A DNA stretch of 64,000 nt from Pseudomonas abietaniphila (GCF_039697315.1 NZ_CP155619.1:5146001-5210000), one strand, 5' to 3'; shown: positions 25,603-35,478, numbered from the stretch's first letter. Numbers and translations: made by a program. The notes: generated by a model from the sequence alone, not told the origin.

Positions 25603-26270
25603 GTCATGTGTTCACCCTGTTGATCGCCCGCGAAGCCCGTCTGCTGTTTCGCCGTCCTGCCGAACTGCTCAACCCGTTGGTGTTCTTCGCAATCGTCATC
25701 GCACTGTTTCCCCTGGCCGTAGGGCCTGAAGCGCAATTGTTGCAGACTTTGTCACCGGGGTTGGTCTGGGTGGCCGCCTTGTTGTCGGTGCTGTTATCCC
25801 TGGACGGCCTGTTCCGAAGTGACTTTGAAGATGGTTCACTTGAACAGTGGGTGCTTTCGTCGCACCCTCTGTCTTTGTTGGTGCTGGCCAAGGTCCTGGC
25901 GCACTGGATGTTCTCCGGTCTGGCGCTGGTGCTGCTGGCACCGTTGCTGGCACTGATGCTGGGACTGCCGACCGCGTGCCTGCCTGTGTTGCTCTTATCG
26001 CTGTTGCTGGGCACGCCGGTTCTGAGCCTGTTGGGTGCGGTGGGTGCCGCGTTGACGGTCGGGCTCAAGCGCGGTGGTTTGCTGCTGGCGTTGTTGATTC
26101 TCCCGTTGTACATCCCGGTGCTGATTCTGGGCAGCGGGGCGTTGCAGGCTGCACTTCAGGGTATGCCTGCGACCGGCTATCTGCTTTGGCTTGGCAGCCT
26201 GACCGCACTGGCGATAACCCTGACACCTTTTGCAATTGCTGCTGGCTTGAAAATCAGCGTTGGCGAATAA
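25599..26270 (+). CDS. ccmB: Heme exporter membrane protein CcmB
   Basis: 223 residues starting [27 protein letters not shown], with six predicted membrane helices, the usual size for CcmB. It is the permease partner of CcmA. The ATG overlaps the ccmA stop (ATGA), which decides the start over a slightly longer frame. A 114-bp gap with a small hairpin (CGCTTC/GAAGCG at about 26,319) follows before ccmC. Confidence 0.95.
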   Translation: MSHVFTLLIAREARLLFRRPAELLNPLVFFAIVIALFPLAVGPEAQLLQTLSPGLVWVAALLSVLLSLDGLFRSDFEDGSLEQWVLSSHPLSLLVLAKVLAHWMFSGLALVLLAPLLALMLGLPTACLPVLLLSLLLGTPVLSLLGAVGAALTVGLKRGGLLLALLILPLYIPVLILGSGALQAALQGMPATGYLLWLGSLTALAITLTPFAIAAGLKISVGE

Positions 26271-26384
26271 TCGGTTTCTGACCGAGCGGACAATTTTTTA
26301 TCTTCAGAACCAGGACGCTTCAATCAATAGAAGCGCCAGAACAGAACCAGACTATGAAAAGCACCGTGATGAAAAGGCAGCGTG

Positions 26385-27188
26385 ATGAACACAAGCGCCA
26401 AGGCTAAAGGCGGGATCAGTTGGGCCTGGTTCCATAAACTGGGCTCGCCGAAATGGTTCTATGGCATCAGCGGTCGTTTGCTGCCATGGCTGAGCGTCGC
26501 CGCCGTCTTGCTGATCGGCATCGGCGTGGTCTGGGGCCTGGCGTTTGCACCGCCGGATTACCAGCAAGGCAACAGCTTTCGCATCATCTATATCCACGTC
26601 CCGTCCGCGATGCTTGCGCAATCCTGCTACGTGATGCTGGCCGTGTGCGGCGTGGTCGGTCTGGTCTGGAAGATGAAAATGGCCGATGTCGCGCTGCAAT
26701 GCGCTGCGCCCATCGGTGCCTGGATGACGGCCGTGGCACTGGTCACCGGCGCCATCTGGGGCAAACCGACCTGGGGGTCGTGGTGGGTCTGGGATGCGCG
26801 ACTGACGTCCATGCTGATTCTGCTGTTCCTGTACTTCGGTCTGATTGCGCTGGGCAACGCCATCAGTAATCGTGACAGCGCCGCCAAGGCGTGCGCGGTG
26901 CTGGCGATTGTGGGCGTGATCAACATTCCGATCATCAAGTACTCGGTAGAGTGGTGGAACACGCTGCATCAGGGCGCGACCTTCAGCCTCACCGAAAAAC
27001 CGGCGATGCCGGCTGAAATGTGGCTGCCGCTGCTGTTCACCGCGCTGGGGTTTTATTGCTTCTTTGGCGCAGTGCTGCTGGCGCGGATGCGTCTGGAAGT
27101 GCTCAAGCGTGAGTCCCGCGCCACTTGGGTCAAGGAAGAAGTCTTGAAGAACCTCGGGCAGTCCCCTCGACAAGGAGCCGGGCAGTGA
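26385..27188 (+). CDS. ccmC: Heme handling protein CcmC
   Basis: 267 residues, six membrane helices. The tryptophan-rich WWD motif ([12 protein letters not shown], about 126-137) and flanking periplasmic histidines bind heme and load it onto CcmE. An in-frame GTG directly before the ATG at 26385 is an alternative start. The C-terminus overlaps the ccmD GTG start (GTGA). Confidence 0.95.
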   Translation: MNTSAKAKGGISWAWFHKLGSPKWFYGISGRLLPWLSVAAVLLIGIGVVWGLAFAPPDYQQGNSFRIIYIHVPSAMLAQSCYVMLAVCGVVGLVWKMKMADVALQCAAPIGAWMTAVALVTGAIWGKPTWGSWWVWDARLTSMLILLFLYFGLIALGNAISNRDSAAKACAVLAIVGVINIPIIKYSVEWWNTLHQGATFSLTEKPAMPAEMWLPLLFTALGFYCFFGAVLLARMRLEVLKRESRATWVKEEVLKNLGQSPRQGAGQ

Positions 27189-27361
27189 GTTTTGAATCGT
27201 TCGGCGATTTTCTCGCCATGGGCAAGCACGGGCTGTTCGTCTGGACCGCCTATGGCATCTGCTTCACCGTACTGGCGATCAACGTCGCGTCACCGCTGTT
27301 GGCGCGTCGGCGTTACCTGCAACAAGAGGCGCGCCGTTTGCGCCGGGAGAGCAACACGTGA
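27185..27361 (+). CDS. ccmD: Heme exporter subunit CcmD
   Basis: 58 residues from a GTG overlapping the ccmC stop: [20 protein letters not shown], one membrane helix (about 17-38) and a basic cytoplasmic tail ([19 protein letters not shown]). Small size, single helix and position between ccmC and ccmE are diagnostic. CcmD is needed for release of heme-loaded CcmE. A longer in-frame reading would start inside ccmC and is unlikely. Confidence 0.92.
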   Translation: MSFESFGDFLAMGKHGLFVWTAYGICFTVLAINVASPLLARRRYLQQEARRLRRESNT

Positions 27362-27837
27362 ATCCGCTGCGAAAGAAGCGACTGTTGACCATCGTGGCGA
27401 TTCTCGCCGGGGTCGGCATCGCCGTGACGCTGGCGCTCAGCGCCCTGCAAGAGAACATCAACCTGTTCTATACCCCGACCCAGATTGCCAGCGGCGAAGC
27501 GCCCCACGACACTCGCATTCGCGCCGGTGGCATGGTCGAAAAGGGCTCGCTGCAACGCTCTGCCGATTCGCTGGACGTGACCTTCGTCGTGACCGATTTC
27601 AACAAGTCGGTGACCATTACTTACCGTGGCATCCTCCCGGACCTGTTCCGCGAAGGGCAGGGCATCGTTGCCTTGGGCAAGCTCAATGCCGACGGCGTGG
27701 TCGTGGCCGATGAGGTGCTGGCCAAGCACGATGAGAAATACATGCCGCCTGAGGTCACCAAAGCCTTGAAGGACAGCGGCCAGTCAGCACCCGGCGCGTC
27801 GGCGCAGCCAGGCGCTCTCCCGGAAAAACAGGGGTAA
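27358..27837 (+). CDS. ccmE: Periplasmic heme chaperone CcmE
   Basis: 159 residues with a GTG start overlapping the ccmD stop. There is an N-terminal membrane anchor (about 8-28) and a beta-barrel domain; the heme-binding His is in [14 protein letters not shown] (about 122-135). The tail is Gly/Ala/Pro/Gln-rich and flexible. CcmE carries heme from CcmC to the CcmF/H lyase. Confidence 0.95.
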   Translation: MNPLRKKRLLTIVAILAGVGIAVTLALSALQENINLFYTPTQIASGEAPHDTRIRAGGMVEKGSLQRSADSLDVTFVVTDFNKSVTITYRGILPDLFREGQGIVALGKLNADGVVVADEVLAKHDEKYMPPEVTKALKDSGQSAPGASAQPGALPEKQG

Positions 27838-27840
27838 ACC

Positions 27841-29814
27841 ATGATTCCCGAACTCGGCCATCTGGCCATGATCCTGGCGCTGTGCTTTGCCGTCGTGCAG
27901 GCCGTTGTCCCGCTGTTCGGCGCCTGGCGCGGTGATCGTCTGTGGATGGGCCTCGCCCAGCCGGCGGCATGGGGCCAGTTTGCTTTTCTGCTGTTCTCGT
28001 TCGGCTGCCTGACGTACTCGTTCATGGTCGATGACTTTTCGGTGACCTACATCGCTGAGAACTCCAACAGCGCCTTGCCGTGGTACTACAAGTTCAGCGC
28101 CGTATGGGGGGCGCACGAAGGCTCGTTGTTGCTCTGGGCCCTGATCCTCGGCGGCTGGACCTTCGCGGTGTCGGTGTTCTCACGGCAATTGCCGCAAGTC
28201 ATGCTGGCGCGGGTGCTGGCGGTCATGGGCATGATCAGCGTCGGCTTCCTGCTGTTCCTGATCCTCACCTCCAACCCGTTTAGCCGCCTTCTGCCGCAGA
28301 TCCCGCAGGACGGTCGCGACCTCAACCCGTTGCTGCAGGACATCGGCCTGATCGTTCACCCGCCGATGCTCTACATGGGGTATGTGGGTTTCTCGGTGGC
28401 TTTCGCTTTCGCCATCGCGGCCTTGCTCGGCGGACGTCTCGATGCGGCGTGGGCGCGCTGGTCGCGTCCTTGGACCATCGTTGCCTGGGCGTTCCTTGGC
28501 GTTGGCATCACGCTGGGCTCGTGGTGGGCGTATTACGAACTGGGCTGGGGCGGCTGGTGGTTCTGGGACCCGGTGGAAAACGCCTCGTTCATGCCGTGGC
28601 TGGTCGGCACGGCGCTCATTCACTCGCTGGCCGTGACTGAAAAACGCGGCGTGTTCAAAAGCTGGACGGTGCTGTTGGCCATCGCTGCCTTTTCGTTGAG
28701 CCTGCTGGGAACGTTCCTGGTGCGTTCCGGCGTGCTGACCTCGGTTCACGCCTTTGCTTCGGATCCTGCGCGCGGCGTGTTCATCCTTATCTTCCTGTTG
28801 ATGGTCGTCGGCGGCTCGCTGACGCTGTTCGCCATCCGTGCGCCGGTGGTGAAAAGCCACGTCGGTTTCGGCCTTTGGTCACGGGAAACCTTGCTGCTGG
28901 GTAACAACCTGGTGCTGGTGGTGGCGGCGTCGATGATCCTGCTTGGCACGCTCTATCCGCTGGTACTGGACGCGTTGAGCGGGGCGAAGATGTCCGTCGG
29001 CCCGCCGTACTTTAATGCGTTGTTCGTCCCGCTGATGGGGCTGCTCATGGCGGTGATGGCCGTGGGCGTGCTGGTGCGCTGGAAAGACACGCCGATCAAG
29101 TGGCTGCTGAGCATGCTCGCGCCGGTGTTGATTGGCAGTGCGGTATTGGCGGTGATCGCCGGTTTCGCGATGGCCGATTTCCACTGGGCGGTGCTCGCCA
29201 CCTGCCTGCTGGCCGCTTGGGTGCTGCTGGCCGGGGTGCGTGATCTGCTGGACAAAACCCGGCACAAAGGTCTGCTCAAGGGCATGCGCTCCTTGACCCG
29301 CAGTTATTGGGGCATGCAAATCGCGCACATCGGCATCGCGATAGTTGCGCTGGGCGTGGTGTTGTCGAGCCAGAACAGCGCCGAACGCGACCTGCGTCTG
29401 GCCCCCGGCGAGTCGGTCGAACTGGGTGGCTATATGTTCGTCTTCGACGGCGCCAAGCACGTTCAAGGCCCCAACTTCACCTCTGACAAAGGCACCCTTC
29501 GTGTGCTGGAAAACGGCAAGGAAGTCACGGTGCTTCACCCGGAAAAACGCCTGTACACCGTTCAGCGTTCGATGATGACCGAGGCCGGTATTGACGCTGG
29601 TTTCACTCGCGATCTGTACGTCGCGCTGGGTGAGCCGCTGGACAACGGCGCCTGGGCCGTGCGTGTACACGTCAAACCCTTCGTGCGCTGGATCTGGTTC
29701 GGCGGTTTGATCACCGCACTGGGCGGGTTGCTGGCGGCGCTGGACAAGCGGTATCGGGTCAAGGTCAGAGCGAAAGTGCGTGATGCACTCGGGTTGTCGG
29801 GAGCGGCGGTATGA
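27841..29814 (+). CDS. ccmF: Heme lyase subunit CcmF
   Basis: 657 residues with about 13-15 membrane helices. The WWD signature GWGGWWFWDPVENASFMPW lies at about residues 234-252, flanked by conserved histidines (VHPPMLYMGY, HSLAVTEKRG). CcmF attaches heme to apocytochromes together with CcmH and CcmI. It starts 3 bp after ccmE, and its stop overlaps the ccmG ATG. Confidence 0.97.
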   Translation: MIPELGHLAMILALCFAVVQAVVPLFGAWRGDRLWMGLAQPAAWGQFAFLLFSFGCLTYSFMVDDFSVTYIAENSNSALPWYYKFSAVWGAHEGSLLLWALILGGWTFAVSVFSRQLPQVMLARVLAVMGMISVGFLLFLILTSNPFSRLLPQIPQDGRDLNPLLQDIGLIVHPPMLYMGYVGFSVAFAFAIAALLGGRLDAAWARWSRPWTIVAWAFLGVGITLGSWWAYYELGWGGWWFWDPVENASFMPWLVGTALIHSLAVTEKRGVFKSWTVLLAIAAFSLSLLGTFLVRSGVLTSVHAFASDPARGVFILIFLLMVVGGSLTLFAIRAPVVKSHVGFGLWSRETLLLGNNLVLVVAASMILLGTLYPLVLDALSGAKMSVGPPYFNALFVPLMGLLMAVMAVGVLVRWKDTPIKWLLSMLAPVLIGSAVLAVIAGFAMADFHWAVLATCLLAAWVLLAGVRDLLDKTRHKGLLKGMRSLTRSYWGMQIAHIGIAIVALGVVLSSQNSAERDLRLAPGESVELGGYMFVFDGAKHVQGPNFTSDKGTLRVLENGKEVTVLHPEKRLYTVQRSMMTEAGIDAGFTRDLYVALGEPLDNGAWAVRVHVKPFVRWIWFGGLITALGGLLAALDKRYRVKVRAKVRDALGLSGAAV

Positions 29815-30347
29815 AGCGTTGGGTGTTAGTGATTCCGCTGGTGCTGTTTCTGGGCATGGCGGTGTTTCTCTACAAAGGCCTTTATCTGGACCCGTCGGAG
29901 CTGCCTTCGGCGCTGATCGACAAACCCTTCCCGGCGTTTTCTTTGCCGTCCGTGCAGGACGGCAAGCCGCTGACCCGGGAGAACCTGCTGGGTAAACCGG
30001 CGCTGGTCAACGTCTGGGGCACGTGGTGCATTGCGTGCCGGGTCGAGCACCCAGTGCTGACCAAGCTGGCCCAGCAAGGCGTGGTGATCTACGGCGTCAA
30101 CTACAAGGACGTCAACGCCGACGCCTTGAAGTGGCTCAAGGAGTTTCACGACCCGTACCAACTGAACATCAACGATGAAGCCGGCAGCCTGGGGCTTAAT
30201 CTGGGCGTGTACGGCGCACCGGAAACCTTCCTGATCGACCGTAAAGGCATCATTCGTTACAAACATGTCGGCGTGATCGATGAGACGGTCTGGCGCGAAA
30301 AACTCGCCGGTCTGTACCAAGGGCTGGTCGACGAGGACAAACAATGA
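29811..30347 (+). CDS. ccmG: Periplasmic thiol:disulfide oxidoreductase CcmG (DsbE)
   Basis: 178 residues: an N-terminal membrane anchor (about 3-23) and a thioredoxin fold with the unusual active site WCIAC (in NVWGTWCIACRVEHP, about 64-78) and cis-Pro region YGAPETFLIDRKG. It reduces the CXXCH motif of apocytochromes. CcmG usually has WCxxC with Pro or Glu-rich surroundings; WCIAC is within family variation. Both ends overlap neighbours (ATGA). Confidence 0.95.
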   Translation: MKRWVLVIPLVLFLGMAVFLYKGLYLDPSELPSALIDKPFPAFSLPSVQDGKPLTRENLLGKPALVNVWGTWCIACRVEHPVLTKLAQQGVVIYGVNYKDVNADALKWLKEFHDPYQLNINDEAGSLGLNLGVYGAPETFLIDRKGIIRYKHVGVIDETVWREKLAGLYQGLVDEDKQ

Positions 30348-30913
30348 GGCCTCTGGAAGATGCAGTGACAGGACGGGCCTCTTCGCGAGCAAGCTCGCTC
30401 CCACAGGTTGCGCGGTGGGCGCAGGGTTGGGCGGCACGGGTGGGGCGGCGCGTTTTTGCGGCGTTTTTACTGGTGCTGGCGAGTGCGAGCATCGCCCATG
30501 CCGCCATCGACGCCTACACCTTCAAAGACGAAGCCGAACGCGCTCGGTACACCGAGTTGACACGTGAACTGCGTTGCCCGAAATGCCAGAACCAGGACAT
30601 CGCCGATTCCAACGCGCCGATTGCCGCCGACCTGCGTAAAGAGATCTATCGCATGCTCGGCGAAGGCCAGAGCAACCAGCAGATCATCGACTTCATGGTC
30701 GACCGCTACGGTGAGTTCGTTCGCTACAAACCTGAGCTGAACGCGCACACCTGGCTGCTGTGGTTCGGTCCTGCCGGGCTGTTGCTGGGCGGTGTGCTGC
30801 TGATTGGCCTGATCGTTATGCGTCGTCGCGGCCAGCGCAGTGCAGACGCCGATGTGCTTTCCGACGAGGAGCGTCAGCGCCTCGCCCACCTGTTGGATAA
30901 AAACCACGAATGA
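30344..30913 (+). CDS. ccmH: Apocytochrome c reductase/heme lyase subunit CcmH, with REP DNA in its 5' end
   Basis: 189 residues if read from the ATG overlapping the ccmG stop. The mature part has the redox motif [15 protein letters not shown] and one C-terminal membrane helix (about 128-150, [22 protein letters not shown]). Codons about 13-21 are made of a half REP element (30,381-30,406), giving [10 protein letters not shown] and an unusually long leader. An in-frame GTG at 30440 would give [21 protein letters not shown], a textbook signal peptide, and may be the true start. Confidence 0.9.
   Translation: MRPLEDAVTGRASSRASSLPQVARWAQGWAARVGRRVFAAFLLVLASASIAHAAIDAYTFKDEAERARYTELTRELRCPKCQNQDIADSNAPIAADLRKEIYRMLGEGQSNQQIIDFMVDRYGEFVRYKPELNAHTWLLWFGPAGLLLGGVLLIGLIVMRRRGQRSADADVLSDEERQRLAHLLDKNHE
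30381..30406. repeat. Half REP element inside the ccmH reading frame
   Basis: CTTCGCGAGCAAGCTCGCTC followed by CCACAG is the right arm of the GAGCGAGCTTGCTCGC REP family, seen intact at 783-877 and 54,452-54,546. It is in frame within the first 21 codons of ccmH and contains no stop. No matching left arm is present nearby. Confidence 0.88.
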
Positions 30914-32115
30914 TCGATTTCTGGCTAGCGGCCGGCCTGCTGTTGCTGGTGGCCCTGAGTTTTCTGCTGATTCCTCTGGTGCGTGGTCGTCGCGCTCAAA
31001 GCGAAGAAGATCGCACAGCCCTTAACGTCGCCTTGTATCAGGAACGTCTGGCCGAACTGCAAGCGCAGCAGGCTGAAGGTGTTTTGTCGTCATCGCAACT
31101 GGACAGTGGTCGCGCCGAAGCTGCCCGTGAGTTGCTGGCTGACACCGAAGGCGCCGCGCCCGAGCAGGTCTCGCGCCTGGGCAAACCGCTGCCGTTGCTG
31201 ATCGCGGTGCTGGTGCCCGTGCTGGGGCTGGGGCTGTACCTGCATTTTGGTGCGAGCGACAAGGTCGAGTTGTCACGTGAATTCGCGCAGCCTCCGGGCT
31301 CCCTGGCGCAGATGACTGATCGTCTGGAGCGTGCGGTCAAGGCCCAGCCGGATTCGGCCGAGAGCATTTACTTCCTTGCCCGCACGTACATGGCGCAAGA
31401 TCGCCCGGCCGACGCGGCGAGCATGTTCGAGCGCGCGGTAGGGCTGGCTGGGCGTCAGCCAGAGTTGCTTGGGCAGTGGGCACAGTCCCTGTACTTCGCC
31501 AGCAACAAAACCTGGACTCCGCAGATCCAGGCGTTGTCCGACGAGGCGTTGAAACTTGATCCCAAGGAGGTCACCAGTCTGGGCCTGAAGGGCATCAATG
31601 CCTTCGAAGGCCAGCGGTATCAGGAGGCAGTGGATTACTGGAAGCGGCTACTGGCGGTGCTGCCGCCCAACGATCCGTCGCGTTCGGCGCTGGAAGGTGG
31701 CATTGCGCGCGCCAGTGACAAGCTGGTGCAGAACGGCGGCACCGTACAGGACACGCAACCGGTCGCCGCTCAAGGTGCGCGCCTCAAGGTTCACGTTACG
31801 TTATCCGATGCGCTCAGATCCAAGGTGCAGTCGGGCGACACGGTCTTCATCTTCGCCCGCGCCGTGTCGGGTCCGCCCGCGCCGTTGGCGGTCAAGCGCG
31901 TGACCATCGCCGACCTGCCGGTGGACGTTGAACTGACGGACGCCGACGCGATGATGCCGCAGCTGAAACTGTCGAACTTTCCGGAAGTCCAACTGGTTGC
32001 CCGGGTATCCCGAGCGGGCCAGCCCACCGCCGGTGAGTGGATCGGTCGCAGCCAACCGTTGCCCAGCAACGTGACTGCCCGGCAGGCCTTGACCATCGAC
32101 AGCCCCGATCAGTAA
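30910..32115 (+). CDS. ccmI: Cytochrome c maturation TPR protein CcmI (CycH)
   Basis: 401 residues. Two membrane helices (about 3-23 and 97-115) flank a cytoplasmic loop. The periplasmic part has TPR-like helices ([29 protein letters not shown]) and a C-terminal beta-rich domain ([27 protein letters not shown]). CcmI captures the C-terminus of apocytochromes for the lyase complex. It overlaps the ccmH stop by ATGA. Confidence 0.94.
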   Translation: MIDFWLAAGLLLLVALSFLLIPLVRGRRAQSEEDRTALNVALYQERLAELQAQQAEGVLSSSQLDSGRAEAARELLADTEGAAPEQVSRLGKPLPLLIAVLVPVLGLGLYLHFGASDKVELSREFAQPPGSLAQMTDRLERAVKAQPDSAESIYFLARTYMAQDRPADAASMFERAVGLAGRQPELLGQWAQSLYFASNKTWTPQIQALSDEALKLDPKEVTSLGLKGINAFEGQRYQEAVDYWKRLLAVLPPNDPSRSALEGGIARASDKLVQNGGTVQDTQPVAAQGARLKVHVTLSDALRSKVQSGDTVFIFARAVSGPPAPLAVKRVTIADLPVDVELTDADAMMPQLKLSNFPEVQLVARVSRAGQPTAGEWIGRSQPLPSNVTARQALTIDSPDQ

Positions 32116-32141
32116 CCCTGATCCGTAGAGAGTCTCCGCTT

Positions 32142-32555
32142 ATGTATCGCGTCGCACGATTTGCCTTGTTGAGTGTGGTGGTGGCGCTGAGCGCCGCGTG
32201 TGCGGTCCAGCGCCCTGGCCCACAGAGTTCAGAGCCTATTCCGACCATTCCGGGGCCGTCACCGACGCCTCAGCCGGGAACGCCGCGCACGACGCCACAG
32301 ACGCCACCGTCAAAGCCAATTCCTTCGGGCCCGAAAACCTCCGCCCACTTCGCGCCACCCCCAGGCGGGAACAGCCACTGGGATGCCCGACTGGGCGTGC
32401 ATGTGCTGGATAACGTGCCCAACACCTTCTACCGTCAGCGGACGTATTACCGCTGGAACAACGGCTGGACGTGGTCCACCTCGCCGAGCGGCCCATGGCA
32501 GGAAACCGATGCCAGCGGTGTGCCGCCGGGGTTGAGCAAGCAGTTCGGGAATTAA
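32142..32555 (+). CDS. Small Pro-rich lipoprotein
   Basis: 137 residues. A signal peptide ends in the lipobox LSAAC (Cys20), followed by a Pro/Thr/Ser-rich stretch (about 27-70) and a C-terminal aromatic segment (NTFYRQRTYYRWNNGWTWSTSPSGPWQE). The start at 32142 gives the lipoprotein leader; a longer frame begins inside ccmI and lacks one. The aromatic end resembles small uncharacterised pseudomonad cell-envelope lipoproteins. It is 26 bp downstream of ccmI and may be co-transcribed. Confidence 0.8.
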   Translation: MYRVARFALLSVVVALSAACAVQRPGPQSSEPIPTIPGPSPTPQPGTPRTTPQTPPSKPIPSGPKTSAHFAPPPGGNSHWDARLGVHVLDNVPNTFYRQRTYYRWNNGWTWSTSPSGPWQETDASGVPPGLSKQFGN

Positions 32556-32596
32556 AAAAACGTCTGGCTCATGGCAGATGTGTCTTGATGGTTTAT

Positions 32597-33362
32597 CAGT
32601 GGGAGACGTCGGAGGTTACGACGGCAGCGAACGCGGTGGGTCAGTGAAATAGATGGGGCTGACACACCGCATTCGCGGCCGTCGTAACCTCCGACTGCTC
32701 CTACAGGTTAATTTGTCGTTTCTGGTTTCCGTGCAATTTGATCGTTCCCACGCTCCGCGTGGTAACGCATTGATCGACGCTCTGCGTCAAACAAAGCCGG
32801 ACGCGGAGCGTGGAGACAATCAATCTCCATGCGGTACAAGGCCTGGCGCGATGTGTGGACAGATGAGATTCCCAGTGGGAGACGTCGGAGGTTACGACGG
32901 CAGCGAACGCGGTGGGTCAGTGAAATAGATGGCGGCTGACCCACCGCATTCGCGGCCGTCGTAACCTCCGACTGCTCCCACAGGTTAATTTGTCGTTTCT
33001 GGTTTCCGTGCAATTTGATCGTTCCCACGCTCCGCGTGGTAACGCATTGATTGACGCTCTGCGTCAAAGAAAGACGGACGCAGAGCGCGGGAACAATTAT
33101 CTCCATGCGGTACAAGGCCTGGCGCGATGTGTGGACGGATGAGATTCCCAGTGGGAGACGTCGGAGGTTACGACGGCAGCGAACGCGTTGAATCAGTTAG
33201 ATAGATGGGGCTGACCTACCGCATTCGCGGCCGTCGTAACCTCCGACTGCTCCTACAGGTTAATTTGTCGTTTCTGGTTTCCGTGCAATTTGATCGTTCC
33301 CACGCTCCGCGTGGTAACGCATTGATTGACGCTCTGCGTCAAACAAAGACGGACGCAGAGCG
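32597..33362. repeat. Three tandem copies of a 276-bp intergenic unit
   Basis: Units start at 32,597, 32,873 and 33,149, an exact 276-bp period; the third diverges after about 33,362. Each unit holds a long imperfect hairpin with GGAGGTTACGACGGC / GCCGTCGTAACCTCC arms (32,611-32,625 and 32,678-32,692 in unit 1), then AATTTGATCGTTCCCACGCT and a second palindrome (GTTCCCACGCTCCGCGTGG), and ends with CTCCATGCGGTACAAGGCCT. The copies are nearly identical. No gene is seen in 32,556-33,466. Confidence 0.93.
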
Positions 33363-33417
33363 TCCAGATCGGTGTTACCACGCTGAGCGTGGGAACAATC
33401 AAGGCCCCTGATACCAA

Positions 33418-33453
33418 ACAAAAACGGCGACCTCTTCAGGTCGCCGTTTTTGT
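33418..33453 (-). terminator. Rho-independent terminator of the sulfate-binding protein gene
   Basis: ACAAAAACGGCGACCT, loop CTTC, then AGGTCGCCGTTTTTGT: a 16-bp perfect stem with A/T tails on both sides. It lies 14 bp beyond the gene stop and could work in both directions. Confidence 0.9.
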
Positions 33454-33466
33454 GTTCAAGCCAGGC

Positions 33467-34465
33467 TTACTTGGCCGGGTAGATCTCGTCGAAGACGCCA
33501 CCGTCATTGAAGTGGGTCTTCTGAACGGTGCGCCAGTCACCGAAGGTTTTCTCGACGTTGAGGAAGTCGACTTTCGGGAAACGGTCGGTGTACTTCGCCA
33601 AGATGGCCGAGTCGCGCGGGCGCAGGTAGTTATTGGCGGCGATTTCCTGGCCTTCCGGCGACCACAGGTATTTCAGGTAGTCCTCGGCCAGTGCGCGTGT
33701 GCCTTTCTTGTCGACGACCTTGTCGACCACGCTCACCGGTGGCTCGGCCTCGGCGGAAACGCTCGGGTACACCACCTCAAACTGATCGCGGCCGAACTCG
33801 CGGGCGATCATTTCTGCTTCGTTCTCGAAGGTCACCAGCACATCGCCGATGTGGTTGGTCATGAAGGTAGTGGTGGCGCCACGGCCGCCGGTGTCCAGTA
33901 CGGGCACGTGGCTGAACAGCTGGCCGACGAACTTCTTCGCGGCGGCTTCATCACCGCCGTTTTTCAGGGTGTAACCCCAGGCCGAGAGGTAGGTGTAGCG
34001 GCCGTTGCCCGAAGTCTTCGGGTTCGGTACGACCACTTCAACGCCATCCTTGATCAGGTCCGGCCAGTCTTTCAGGGCTTTCGGGTTGCCTTTACGGACG
34101 ATGAACACGGTGGCCGAGGTGAACGGCGCGCTGTTGTTCGGCAGGCGAGTGACCCAGTTGTCCGGCACCAGTTTGCCGTTATCTGCCAGGGCGTTGATGT
34201 CGGTGGCCATGTTCATGGTGATCACGTCAGCAGGCAGCCCGTCGATGACCGAACGCGCCTGCTTACTCGAACCGCCGAAGGACATTTTCAGTGTCACGTC
34301 TTCCTTGTGCTCGGCTTGCCAGTGCTTCTGGAAGGCGGCGTTGTAGTCCTTGTAGAAGTCGCGCATCACGTCATAAGAGACGTTGAGCAATTCGGGCGCG
34401 GCGTGGGCGGCACTGCCAAATGCCAGTCCGGCGGCCAGCAGGGAAGCGGAGAAGAGTTTGTTCAC
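33467..34465 (-). CDS. sbp: Periplasmic sulfate-binding protein
   Basis: 332 residues with a signal peptide (MNKLFSASLLAAGLAFGSAAHA) and the Sbp/CysP fold: LLNVSYDVMRDFYKDYN, the sulfate-loop FGGSSKQARSVIDGL, and LTFENEA-like VLVTFENEAEMI. It delivers sulfate or thiosulfate to an ABC importer. The start is GTG with AAGGAA upstream. No cysT/cysW/cysA genes follow, so it stands alone here. A very AT-rich stretch (TTATTCTTATATAAAAAGCG) upstream is a probable promoter region. Confidence 0.93.
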   Translation of the reverse strand: MNKLFSASLLAAGLAFGSAAHAAPELLNVSYDVMRDFYKDYNAAFQKHWQAEHKEDVTLKMSFGGSSKQARSVIDGLPADVITMNMATDINALADNGKLVPDNWVTRLPNNSAPFTSATVFIVRKGNPKALKDWPDLIKDGVEVVVPNPKTSGNGRYTYLSAWGYTLKNGGDEAAAKKFVGQLFSHVPVLDTGGRGATTTFMTNHIGDVLVTFENEAEMIAREFGRDQFEVVYPSVSAEAEPPVSVVDKVVDKKGTRALAEDYLKYLWSPEGQEIAANNYLRPRDSAILAKYTDRFPKVDFLNVEKTFGDWRTVQKTHFNDGGVFDEIYPAK

Positions 34466-34575
34466 TGCGAATTCCTTTGTCGTGTCAGAAAGTTATTCTT
34501 ATATAAAAAGCGATGGCTAATGGCCGCGACTATAACGAAAACCATCAGTCGAACCTAGATTAAAAACGTCTGTGC

Positions 34576-35433
34576 TTATGCCTTGTTCACAGGCTCGCTG
34601 GCTGAGATCGAATCCACTTTCGGGAACAGCGCGTTTCCGCAACGTGAGCAAAAAGCAGCAGCAGGTTCATGGCTGTGTTTGGCGCACACCGGGCAGTCGT
34701 GCTCGATTTGATCGCCGCGCATGGCATTGGCCAATTCAGCGGTGAAAATGCCGGTGGGCACAGCGATGATCGAGTAACCGGTGATCATCACCAGTGACGA
34801 CAGGATCTGCCCGACCGGCGTTTTGGGCACGATGTCGCCAAAGCCCACCGTGGTGAGCGTGACGATCGCCCAATAAATGCCTTTGGGAATGCTGGTGAAG
34901 CCATGCTCCGGGCCTTCGACGACGTACATCAAGGTGCCGAAGACGGTGACCAGCGTCGACACCGTGACCAGAAACACGATGATCTTCTGTTTGCTGCCGC
35001 GCAGCGCCGCCAGCAGGTAGTTGGCCTGCTTCAGATAGGGGCTGAGTTTGAGCACGCGGAAGATTCGCAGCATCCGCACGATACGCACGATCAGCAGGTA
35101 CTGCGCGTCGCTGTAATAGATCGCGAGGATGCCAGGCACGATGGCCAGCAGGTCGATCAGGCCGTAGAAGCTGAAGGCGTACTTGAGTGGCTTGGGTGAG
35201 CAATACAGTCGCAGCATGTATTCCACCAGAAACACGAAGGTGAAACCCCATTCGATGTACGCCAGCAGGTCGGCGTAATTGCGGTGCACGGCTTCGATGC
35301 TGTCGAGCACGACGATCAGCAGACTGCTGAGGATGATCAGCAGCAGGAGTTTGTCGAAGCGTCGACCCGCCTTGGTGTCCGTTTGAAAAACGATGATGCG
35401 TAGCTGTTCGCGCCAGCCGGTGTTGCTGTCCAT
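34576..35433 (-). CDS. Voltage-sensor-type potassium channel with C-terminal zinc ribbon
   Basis: 285 residues with six membrane segments. The S4-like helix carries regularly spaced Arg (RIVRMLRIFRVLKLSPYLK, about 117-135), and the K+ selectivity filter is TTVGFGD (about 194-200). The C-terminus has CPVC and CSRCG pairs (Cys247, 250, 262, 265), which look like a zinc ribbon. It resembles KvAP-type prokaryotic channels. The ATG at 35433 has GGA upstream and is preferred to a TTG nine codons earlier. Confidence 0.9.
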   Translation of the reverse strand: MDSNTGWREQLRIIVFQTDTKAGRRFDKLLLLIILSSLLIVVLDSIEAVHRNYADLLAYIEWGFTFVFLVEYMLRLYCSPKPLKYAFSFYGLIDLLAIVPGILAIYYSDAQYLLIVRIVRMLRIFRVLKLSPYLKQANYLLAALRGSKQKIIVFLVTVSTLVTVFGTLMYVVEGPEHGFTSIPKGIYWAIVTLTTVGFGDIVPKTPVGQILSSLVMITGYSIIAVPTGIFTAELANAMRGDQIEHDCPVCAKHSHEPAAAFCSRCGNALFPKVDSISASEPVNKA

Positions 35434-35478
35434 GGGGCATTTCCGAGTGCAAGGTCGCAAGAGCCTGTGACAAACCGC

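Noticed and set aside
32597..33405. CRISPR array or insertion sequence
   Set aside because: The repeat period is 276 bp with no spacer/repeat pattern, no cas genes and no transposase frame.
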